A DNA stretch of 53,442 nt from Hofstenia miamia (taxonomy: Eukaryota > Xenacoelomorpha > Acoela): the NCBI GenBank assembly GCA_004352715.1, contig SCFE01000003.1, positions 1,287,060 to 1,340,501 of the forward strand, in the 5' to 3' direction. The stretch's first letter is position 1. Every line of letters starts with the position of its first letter. The notes below the pieces were generated by a model, which ran no database searches, had not been told where the DNA came from, and saw only the letters and a list, made by a program, of their open reading frames with translations. Below are positions 34,545 through 44,300 of the stretch, piece after piece. Position numbers and translations under genes: made by a program.

Positions 34545-35136
34545 TGCATTAAGTTCGAAAATTCCCGCCAGAATATGTAATATTTTGTTCATTTCTATAT
34601 CCCTTGATCTTAAAATAGGTTAGATATAATCCTGCAAGGACGAAATGTAAGTTCTAAAAAGGACGGGCCCTTTTATGCAATTGCATTTTCTTAAAGAAAA
34701 TTGCGGGTCACCGTCACCTTTACATTATTTTGCGGGCATGCCCAAATCCACCGGAAAGAAAGAGCGAGCAGCGGACATTAAATTGAAAGGGCGAGCGGGC
34801 ATCGCTCATATAAGATGCACGCACATTATTATCTGGAGTAGTCTTGGTTATGTGCCAGCAGAGGCGCACCCAGAGGGGGGCAGTGGGGAACGTTCCCCCC
34901 TCAACAGAGCAGAGATGTTTCAATTTCTCATGAAATGTTTGCCTATAACCAGTAGCGTAGGCAAGGGGACATGTTAGAAAGTTCCCCGTCAAATTTTCAG
35001 AATTGCCTTTGAGTGGTTAAAGTAATAAGAAATTGAAAACTGCAGTGGTGAAATGTATTTCTTAGTGTCCATTTCGTCAATATTTTAAAAAATTTTTGCG
35101 GAGCTTTGCCTAGGTGATCTCGACGGATATATTCCT

Positions 35137-36171
35137 CTCACTGGAAAATCCTGCGCAGGCCCCTGCCTACAACAATCATATTACGTAATATATATATATA
35201 TTAAGTATTGGTTCTAATCTATATCCCCATGGGTAGACAAAATTAAATTATTGCAATAATTGGAAAATATTTAATCTATTGAATACTTTATACAATCGAT
35301 TAGTGCACTCTGCTCAAAAAGCAAAATTGCCAGTAATTTGCCAATTATTTAAGATTGACTTAAATTTTCCTGAAATATATAATTAAGACTCCAGATTCAA
35401 AAAGCATTATTGTCTTGTTTAGTAAATTTATATAGCATTGGCTGTTGAGTGTACTACAAAGTTAATGAGCAAAAAATATATTATGCTTTCATAACCGAAT
35501 TCATCGTTTTTTGTATATTGAAGGTTTAATATTAATCTTATTCTGCACAATTGTGATATTAACATCTTGTGACTTCATATCTAAAGAAATTAAGCTATGA
35601 TCACATCATTTACATAAGGTATCTAAAGCAGAAACAAATTTGCCTTTAGTGATTATGATTAGTGGCAACATAAACTTTTGATTTTCTAGACTAATTTCTT
35701 TTTGTGTTAACAGAAATATGAAGCACTAGTAACATTTTTGAAAATGTTCTTACAAGTTATATATTGATTTTTATTAATACCTAACTAGTTAATTTACTAT
35801 GAATTTTGATCTATTATTTTCATTCTAATTATTGCCAAAAGTTGGCAATAGTCTGAGTCTGAAAGGTCAAAATCGNCCTATATATAGTACAAACTAAATC
35901 CGCATTAATAAAGCAACAAACATTCAAAATATTTACTTTGATACACCTAATCGACCATATTATGAAACATCTTAAAGCNTTTATTAATACCTAACTAGTT
36001 AATTTACTATGAATTTTGATCTATTATTTTCATTCTAATTATTGCCAAAAGTTGGCAATAGTCTGAGTCTGAAAGGTCAAAATCGATTAATTTATGGAAC
36101 TAAAAAAATCTATTCATGGAATTCCAATTAAAAATTGTCCCCCTGCGTGTTTGTATTTGACAAGGGGTAAT
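35137..36171. repeat. non-coding stretch with 106-bp duplication around a patch between two Ns
   Basis: 35770-35875 and 35980-36085 are identical and frame a ~102-bp foreign patch (35877-35978) bounded by single Ns. The patch begins CCTATATATAGTACAAACTAAAT, which resembles internal piggyBac sequence near 37575. Otherwise nothing is supported. Confidence 0.75.
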
Positions 36172-36175
36172 TTAA

Positions 36176-38141
36176 CCTTAAACTGCCGAAAAACACAATA
36201 TTTAACTACTACACAATATAAGTGGTTTTTTTAATTATATGTTACATGAGAATTGATGAAAATTTTTTGAGTGCAAAAATATTGAATAGCACAAACGCTA
36301 CAAGTGTGTCCTATATATAGACCTTCGGCATATTTGAAATAAGATTAATTTGTTTTATAATCATATCAAAATAGAATGTCTTTGGCGGACGTTGTTCTGT
36401 TGGTAACAAAATAGAGATTAGATTTAATTTCTTCCCAACGATCTCTTGTCATTACATTAGCGACCTGACTAACACGCGTTCTTGAAGCCCAATAATGTCG
36501 AGAGGATGGAAGCTTTATTAATGACATCCACATAACTGCTCCAATAAACACTTTAAGTTCAGCGATTCCCAAAACAAAATTAGAATTAACGTTAAGTTCA
36601 TGAGCTCTTAAGTTAGAACAGTTACAGACATCTTCCAAGAATTCATTTGAGAACATATTATTAAAGTAATCAATTGGCTTAGAAATCAATTCAGCTGGTT
36701 TTCGGAAGTTTGTAAATGTAAAGTCTGGAAAACCTTCGCATTTCCTTCGCCATCGCCAGTTATCGCTGTTAGAGGAACAGCACGCATCATTTGAAGTACT
36801 TTCATTACTGGATTCAGGCAACGACTCAGAATTTTCTGATAAAAAATCAGATTCAACATCAGAATCAGAGAGAAGCTTGCATACATCACCAAATAATTGA
36901 GTCTTTTTACGCAATCGGCAATTACCGTCTTGATGTAATACAGTTTCATTTTCATCTTCTTTGTCATTTTGTTGTTCATCTTCTGGGGATAAATTTTGTT
37001 CACCAGGTTCTTTCTTTCTAATAAACTTTTTTTGAATTGTCTGTTGTCCATAATCACTTTCATATCCATCATATGTTATAACACATGAATTGGCGTAAAC
37101 TTTTATAATAGTAGCTGAATATAAATGGTATTTGCTACCCTTTACACGTCGATCACGCCAGTAGACTTCAACTTTTTCACCACTTGTAAACATTACAATA
37201 ATTTAAATGACTTAAGATGAAAATTCCTATATATAAATACATTTGCGTATGTCAATCAAATGTCAGAAAAAATATATCGATATTGTATTGCATTCCTTTC
37301 TGAGTCTCACGGTTGAGAAAAATTAATATTAAGATCAATTAAATTCCTTGTCTTACAATTAGTCAATTTGGATGGTGTTTTGCATTCCTTACTATGTCTC
37401 ACCATTGAGAAAAATGCATTTTAAACTATTTACTTCCTATTCTCACAATTTGTGTCTGCAATATGGTTGAAGAATTAAATTGTCGTCACATGCAAGATAT
37501 TTCACTATTTACGAGAGAACGGATAGGGTTTCAAAGCAAAATCAATTCGACTTCACAATCAGGCTGATGAACCTAATTTAGTTTGTACTAAATATAGGAC
37601 GTACTTCGTAAGCGCGATCATCTTATGCATTTGACGCCTTTATCGTTTTGTTGCCCTAATATAATTATTCATTATGCAAATTTTCCGGAAAATTTGTACA
37701 CAATTCAAATTAAGGAGTAAAATTGTAATCATCTCAATTTATTGTGATGTCTTTCTATGCCGATGTCCTTTATTTAGTACAAACTTATTAATGAGTTTAT
37801 ATAATTACTAATTTCAGATAACGTTTCAATTTCGTTTTTGACCTATTAAATGTATACTTCAGAGCTCTGCAAGATTTTTTGCACAACAATTTTATTTGAT
37901 ACAACATTGAAATGTACAATTTAATTATATGGGTAAAAATATTATGCATTTTATGAATGTTGAAAATATATTTAATAAGTATACGGTAAAATATTCAAAT
38001 TTTAAGTAGTTTGAAAATTGATTATATAAATTATAATTTTTCAGAATCTTACTTTAAAAAAAAGCAGCAAAAATTTATAATATAACGGATTTAAGATCAT
38101 TTTTAAGTTTGTCCTATATATAGGCGTTCGGCAGTTTAAGG
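36176..38141 (-). mobile_element. piggyBac element, 1,966 bp, internally deleted
   Basis: Perfect 15-bp inverted repeats CCTTAAACTGCCGAA / TTCGGCAGTTTAAGG bounded by TTAA on both sides (36172-36175 and 38142-38145). Sub-terminal direct repeats GTCCTATATATAG with TTCGGCA occur near 36308 and 38111. Another direct repeat of ~37 bp (TTGCATTCCTT..TGAGAAAAAT) recurs about 94 bp apart at 37285 and 37380, upstream of the transposase start. The element is shorter than autonomous copies and encodes only the transposase N-terminal part. Confidence 0.92.
36366..37193 (-). CDS. truncated piggyBac transposase with Tudor-like N-terminus
   Basis: An open frame of 275 codons starting 948 nt inside the element's right end. 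Residues ~3-60 (GEKVEVYWRDRR, LYSATIIKVY, VITYDGYESDYGQ) have the pattern of a Tudor/Agenet-type barrel: W near the start, YSAT, then YDGY. Then comes a highly acidic Glu/Ser/Asn linker (~65-145), followed by the start of the piggyBac transposase domain: PIDYFNNMFSNEFLEDVCN, ELKVFIGAVMWMSLIKLPS, YWASRTRVSQV and RDRWEEIKSNLYF. The protein stops before any of the three catalytic Asp of the DDD core, so it cannot cut DNA. It might bind DNA or chromatin and interfere with active copies (inference). Family assignment firm; Tudor-like call moderate. Confidence 0.8.
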   Translation of the reverse strand: MFTSGEKVEVYWRDRRVKGSKYHLYSATIIKVYANSCVITYDGYESDYGQQTIQKKFIRKKEPGEQNLSPEDEQQNDKEDENETVLHQDGNCRLRKKTQLFGDVCKLLSDSDVESDFLSENSESLPESSNESTSNDACCSSNSDNWRWRRKCEGFPDFTFTNFRKPAELISKPIDYFNNMFSNEFLEDVCNCSNLRAHELNVNSNFVLGIAELKVFIGAVMWMSLIKLPSSRHYWASRTRVSQVANVMTRDRWEEIKSNLYFVTNRTTSAKDILF

Positions 38142-38145
38142 TTAA

Positions 38146-38800
38146 TGGACATCTTAACTCAAACTATGAATGAGAAACAGTCATTTTAAATGAAATGTTT
38201 ATAAAATTATGTTTTGATAAAGTGAAAATAATTTGAACACGCTTTCTATATTCCTTAACTTGTAGTAAAATATTATGAATTATAAAGCTAATAATAATTC
38301 GAATTATGGCAAGTTGCAAAGTGTAACTAACGCTACTTTGCGGCAGCACAGCTGAAATACGAAATGATTCCCAGTCCTGTTCATTTTTCTATGTTAACAG
38401 GAGTTGAAGTCATAGATATACCTGCGCAAGTTTGGAATTGGACTGAGGTATTGGAAAAATTGGGCTAAAATTGATAAATTAGACTACATTTGTAGTTAAA
38501 GCTATATAATTTCTTAAAGGTTTTGAAAATGTACATTAGTATCATATACTCTTGAAAAACTGAATTTAGAATTTTTAATTCAATGCGCAGATTTAGCAAG
38601 CCGCAAAATTTTAGAACATTTCTAAAAATAGTTTCATAAATACATGACGAATTGGAATTACATGGGTTGGACCAGATTCAGGTTGGGTAGCGATTGGGCC
38701 CAAAATTTCTGATTAGTCTAAGAAGGAAAGAATTTTCTAAAAATCAATTTACCACAGAACGAAAGAAGTGTTTTTTATTGAAATTAGGAACAGATAACAG
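38146..38800. other. non-coding stretch
   Basis: No supported feature. Confidence 0.5.
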
Positions 38801-38804
38801 TGCA

Positions 38805-38870
38805 TCAGCCTGTATTTGAAACTCGCCTCACCGACTGAGCTATGGAGCACATAAGTGGTTAGCCTGCCTA
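38805..38870 (-). repeat. tRNA-derived SINE-like fragment
   Basis: The minus strand reads GTGCTCCATAGCTCAGTCGG, with a textbook pol III A box (TAGCTCAGTCGG), then GTTTCAAATACAGG, close to a B box. The boxes are too close together for a tRNA: the anticodon arm is missing. Hence a degenerate tRNA pseudogene or SINE head. Confidence 0.45.
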
Positions 38871-38972
38871 GCATTGGTTGCATAGTTGAAGTGTAGATAA
38901 AAATAATTCATTGCTAGTAATTAATAACATAAACATTCATTATGCTGGTTCCATTTGATAAGTTGAAAAGCA

Positions 38973-38979
38973 ATATATA

Positions 38980-39017
<38 letters not shown>

Positions 39018-39092
39018 TTCACATTCAGAATATTGACTTCTGATTTTGCGTATANNNNNNNNNNNNNNNNNNNNNNNNNNNNNNNNNNNNNN

Positions 39093-39122
<30 letters not shown>
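38973..39122. repeat. (TA)n tracts around an assembly gap
   Basis: TA-rich runs at 38973-39014 and 39093-39122 with 38 N between 39055 and 39092. Confidence 0.85.
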
Positions 39123-39128
<6 letters not shown>

Positions 39129-39835
39129 GATCCCCTCCTCAGAGAAAAAGCTGGGTGCGCCTCTGTGTGCCAGATAAATAATTTCAGTGAATCATTTGTA
39201 AAACTATTAATTAAATCACATATACATGTATATCCTACTTCAATTTTAAAGAACTAATGTTTCATTTTTTGTAACTATTAGGATGGGATTACAAAAAAAT
39301 CTAATGTAGGAACTCTTAACATTTTCCGAAATTTTGATATGTTCTCTATACTGATCTTTCATATATTTTATTGCAAGATTGTCATTGATTCGAATATTTT
39401 TATGTATGGATAACAACACATCATACTCGATCGAACTTTTTTCAAGCTACAATATTTGCAAATAGTAAAAAATTTCTAAGCAATGTATTGAAAAACAATA
39501 GATTTACACTTTCATCTTTTCAGTAACTAAATTTAGGTTTTCCTTGATGCAAGAATAGTCTAATATAGGACAATACAGCAGCAATGCATCAATATATTTA
39601 AGAGGATTAAGTAAATTAAATTTGCTAAGTTTTTTTATTCTGATTTAGGCAGGAGTTCTAATTTCAATTTGAAACTTCTACAAAATCTTGATGTTGGGCA
39701 GCAACGAATATTGAAAAAGTCCAGCACTACATAGTTAAAGTTGAGTGCATTACAAAATCCTTATGATTTTACCTTTGATAAAAATAACACATTTTATATG
39801 TGTGTTATAAGATGCTTTGTGCATGGAAATGAAAA
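39123..39835. other. non-coding stretch
   Basis: Contains CTGGGTGCGCCTCTG at 39151-39165, the inverse of a motif upstream of gene C (33522-33536). No gene. Confidence 0.45.
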
Positions 39836-39844
39836 TTTCCTAAT

Positions 39845-39975
39845 TTTCCGGACCACCAGGTCAATTCCACTGGGTGGATGGGCGTTAGGCATTAGATAAG
39901 CAAGTAACCTTAACTCGGAAAGAGCAAAACACTCACCCTTAGACGGGTGACGTTGCGCCGCGGCTCATTTATAAT
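39845..39975. repeat. GC-rich dispersed-repeat-like island
   Basis: About 130 bp much richer in G and C than the surroundings (GGACCACCAGGTCAATTCC, CACCCTTAGACGGGTGACG, GCGCCGCGGCTC). It could be a SINE fragment; no clear pol III boxes. Confidence 0.3.
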
Positions 39976-40002
39976 TGCTAGGTTAGAAGAACACAATCAG
40001 AT

Positions 40003-40239
40003 TTAAGGAACAATTTCAGAAATCAAACTTGGAATTTTTTGATTTTGTATTGTTTTAGACATGTTTCTTTGATCGAGCAGAATTGGGTTGGATTGCGTGT
40101 CATTGCTAGGCAGATTGGTCTTGTCGACGGTCAAGAAATGTAGATTCTCTACCCTGGTACTACTCCTGGGTACAGGTTTTATTGGAAGAATATTATGCTG
40201 GGTACAATTTTTCGAAAATGCCATATAGTACTGCGGGCC
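40003..40239 (-). CDS. possible orphan terminal exon
   Basis: An open frame of ~78 codons follows a good splice acceptor (a T-rich tract then CCCGCAG) at about 40240. It reads YYMAFSKNCTQHNILPIKPV, then a Ser/Asn/Gln-rich stretch to a stop at 40003. Base composition is less AT-rich than the flanks. No upstream exon or homologous family is recognised, so this may be chance or part of an old repeat. Confidence 0.2.
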   Translation of the reverse strand, partial: GPQYYMAFSKNCTQHNILPIKPVPRSSTRVENLHFLTVDKTNLPSNDTQSNPILLDQRNMSKTIQNQKIPSLISEIVP

Positions 40240-41213
40240 AGTATGTGAAAAAATTTTTTGAAAAAAAATCCTTTCGGAAATAATGAAAATTTTACAAAAT
40301 TAGGTACCTTAGCACTAACTTCAATTTGAAATAATACTTGTAATTTTAGAAAAAAAACCTTTGATGACAGCAATTGTGATCTGGAAGTAAACATATAAAC
40401 ATTAATTTTTACCTCCGCAAATATTGATCATCTTAGGTCATTTTTAAAGGAAGAACTTCAATTTTTTAATATCAAATGAACTATGTTCTAAGCCGAAATT
40501 AATTAAAAATTAACACTGAAAGACTTATATTTTTATGTTAGAAAGAATGGTTGTAGGGAGATGGGTTAATACACACATTTTTGGTAACTTATGTTTTATA
40601 ATACTAATATTATTTCAAAGTTTATTAAATGTAGAGCCCCAATATTCTACACCTAAAGTATCGATTCTATCTGCATGCATGGTACAAAAGTCTGCCTAAT
40701 ACTTCAAAAATTTACAGGCATTTCATTATAAAAACAATGTATTAATAATGTAATAATACATTGTAATTAAAATACCTCATTGTATCTAATTTATAGTACA
40801 TAATCAATTTCAATATAATGGTTTAGCCTATTCTGCTATTCGATAATAATTCCGAACTAAATTATGATTACTATAAATTTTGTGCTTAAATGAAATCAAA
40901 TTTAGGCTAAATTAACAAAAGGGAATAAGAAGTTGATTATTCAACAAATTTATTTCATTTCTATTATATGTATAACATTGCTATAAATTAGAATTTGGTT
41001 TTATTTTCCTTGTCATGTTCAAGGAAAATATGAGATTTTCATTTCAGGCAAAGTGTTTTGAGTAACACATTTCAAGACATTTTAAAAATGTAGATATATT
41101 ACTTAAATTTTGTTTTTTAAGATACACGATTTTAATGGATTTCTAAAGTTACAATAAAGTAAGTTTGGAGGAAGCCATAAATAAATTTTTATAAATTTAA
41201 AATGCAAATATAT

Positions 41214-41396
41214 TTAATTGTTGTCATAACATTGAACAAGTTTCATTTTGGCAAATTCTCCTGCGTCTAGCGGATCATCGTCTTCATTAAGAGGTGATTT
41301 AACAGTAACTGAGTTATTAGGGTGAAGAAAAAATACCAAGGATCGACGAGGAGCGCATTGCAATTCATCATTTCTTGGTGCAACGACTCTATGCAT
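41214..41396 (-). CDS. dioxygenase exon 9 (distal His, RxS, stop)
   Basis: Starts MHRVVAPRNDELQCAPRRS and ends in VQCYDNN. Acceptor TTTAG precisely before ATG; this ATG is internal, not a start. Confidence 0.93.
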   Translation of the reverse strand: MHRVVAPRNDELQCAPRRSLVFFLHPNNSVTVKSPLNEDDDPLDAGEFAKMKLVQCYDNN

Positions 41397-44300
41397 CTAA
41401 ATAAAATACCTGATGTACAATAAATATACACATAATTATGAAAATATTGCGAGATAGAAATCAGGGTTGAAATTTATCTGATGAAGCCAAAAATAGTGAA
41501 AGCAGTATAGAAATATTTGCAACTATTCAAAAACTACAAAATATATTGCATAATCTGAGGCAACCAGATAGATTTGAGGATCCAGAACTTTGCAGAAGAC
41601 ACTCCAACTTAAACTGTAGACTAATATAGACAATATTTTGACAAAATATAGTATTCCGCAGAGTACCGCAGAGTGTAATCTAGGGTGATGTTAGATTAGA
41701 ATAAACACATCCCTCTAAGCCATAGCATAAATTTAATAAAAGCAATATTTACATAAATAACAACCGCAATGATTTAATACGCATAGTATGGATTACTGGT
41801 ATTTCATTTTGTCTAATATACTGTAATGGTTACCTTCAGCTTATGTAATAGCACCGGCCTACTTTTAAAAAACATCAAGCATGGCCCATAGGCTGCCCGG
41901 CACATTTACAACTCTGAATTTGGGAATTGGTTACACTCTTACATAAGAAAAATCATGTGAAACGGCAAACAGTAGGAATCAGCTTCGAAATACTGACATA
42001 CACATCAATATATACTCAAACAAAATGATAGTATGGATATTTTATATTTATATTATATTTCATATCTTTATTTCATGTTTATAGCAGTACAACAAATACA
42101 TATCTATAAAAATATATATAAAAATGATGTACAAATCTACAAACTAGAGATACTTAAAATAAATCTAAAAAAACACAAATTATTTACAAATTAAACAGAT
42201 TAAATAAAAAAGAGTTAAACTTAAATTTTTTTGCTATGGAATTTTTGAATGCCTGTATTTACATTGATTTGTTAACAAATTTCCCTTCAATAGTTTCTTA
42301 AATATTCTTATATTATGTTCTTTTCTTATCTGTAGTGGTAAATTTTCTAATATCTGAAAAACTAAGAGCTGTATGCAGCTCACTGAACATTGATTGATAT
42401 TTTAAATTTAAAGCTCTTGATCAATTGCCACCAAGAATGCAAATGTATTGATTTTGAATAGGTCTAATGCAATTTGAATTTGATATATGTGAGTTCTGAT
42501 AAATACTGTGCATTCTCCTATCTGCTCATTTCCTCTTGAAACTGATCTCACAGATGCAGAAAATTCAATTATCATAGGCATGAATGAGTTGCCAATTACT
42601 TCTCAAAGATTGGAATAAATATTTCTTTTGACAAGATGAATTTAGAAAACACCTATAACAATCTGGACTGGCAATCAGAAGCCTAAGGGAAAAGAATAAT
42701 GAAGAACATTACAATATTGAGATATGATAAAAAGGAACATGATGCAAGCCTTGGTGACCTAAAGCAATGAAAGCTCTTTCATGATAAGAGAGTTTTTGAA
42801 ATTTGATTAGTAGTTGGAGCATTAGTGGGGGCCCTAGAAACATTAAACAAATGGCATCATTGTTTGGTACTGCTTGACATTTTATGAATAATAATAGGAA
42901 GAAAACCCTGAATGAGTCAACAAACAAATGCACCAAAGTTTGCAAGGCATAAATTCTTTACCAGCATTAATAATTAATAAAATTACTAACTGTAGACTTG
43001 AGTATGTTATTGCTCCATTTTTGCATGAGATTACCAACATTGATGAGTGCACAATCAGGTCTTGGTGTTACTGGAATATATTTACTTTCTTTATTCAATA
43101 TTTCTAAACCACCCACTGCGTCTTGAAACAGAACAGTGACTGTAGAAAAATCAGCATGCTCACCACAACGGATTTGATTTGGCACAACTTCTACAAAATA
43201 TATTTAAATAGTTTATATAATCAACAATTGTGTTTTTCATGCTTCATTTCGCAAAAGCAATGAAGCAATGTATAGTACTATAGAGGGTGATTCCCATTGT
43301 AGTTATATTTGCATTAATGATGCTCACACTTTTAGTATTTACCAAAGTTAGTCCCTAAATTTAATTTATTTGTAATAAAGTTAAATTTACATGCAATATT
43401 TTATAACACCAGGTTGCAGATTGAAAATAATAAAAACAGTTTATTAAAAAATTATCTCTACATATACTATCCTCAGGTGTCTCTTCTTGTGTTGGCCAAT
43501 TTTTCAAATCTGATTTATTTACTGAAGGAGTGTGCTGAGGCTATGTATTATCCATAGAATTTTAAAATTTCTGTCTGCCAAGGCTACATTTTAGGATTTA
43601 CCAAAGTTAGTCCCTAAATTTAATTTATTTGTAATAAAGTTAAATTTACATGCAATATTTTATAACACCAGGTTGCAGATTGAAAATAATAAAAACAGTT
43701 TATTAAAAAATTATCTCTACATATACTATCCTCAGGTGTCTCTTCTTGTGTTGGCCAATTTTTCAAATCTGATTTATTTACTGAAGGAGTGTGCTGAGGC
43801 TATGTATTATCCATAGAATTTTAAAATTTCTGTCTGCCAAGGCTACATTTTAGGATTTACCAAAGTTAGTCCCTAAATTTAATTTATTTGTAATAAAGTT
43901 AAATTTACATGCAATATTTTATAACACCAGGTTGCAGATTGAAAATAATAAAAACAGTTTATTAAAAAATTATCTCTACATATACTATCCTCAGGTGTCT
44001 CTTCTTGTGTTGGCCAATTTTTCAAATCTGATTTATTTACTGAAGGAGTGTGCTGAGGCTATGTATTATCCATAGAATTTTAAAATTTCTGTCTGCCAAG
44101 GCTACATTTTAGGATTTACCAAAGTTAGTCCCTAAATTTAATTTATTTGTAATAAAGTTAAATTTACATGCAATATTTTATAACACCAGGTTGCAGATTG
44201 AAAATAATAAAAACAGTTTATTAAAAAATTATCTCTACATATACTATCCTCAGGTGTCTCTTCTTGTGTTGGCCAATTTTTCAAATCTGATTTATTTACT

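Larger units (their letters stand above)
33006..35136. repeat. gene C 5' region present three times, split by single Ns
   Basis: 33006-33798, 33800-34345 and 34347-35136 are near-identical and in the same orientation. The breaks are single Ns at 33799 and 34346, each followed directly by TTC repeats. The second copy is shorter and ends mid-sequence. The pattern points to an assembler looping on the TTC tract rather than a true triplication. Confidence 0.88.

Noticed and set aside
36686-37072. 128-codon frame overlapping the piggyBac protein
   Set aside because: It is the +1 shadow of the acidic linker of the truncated transposase.
41214-41396. A separate small gene starting at the ATG of exon 9
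   Set aside because: The ATG follows a splice acceptor exactly and the sequence is the distal His/RxS end of the dioxygenase; its phase matches exon 8.
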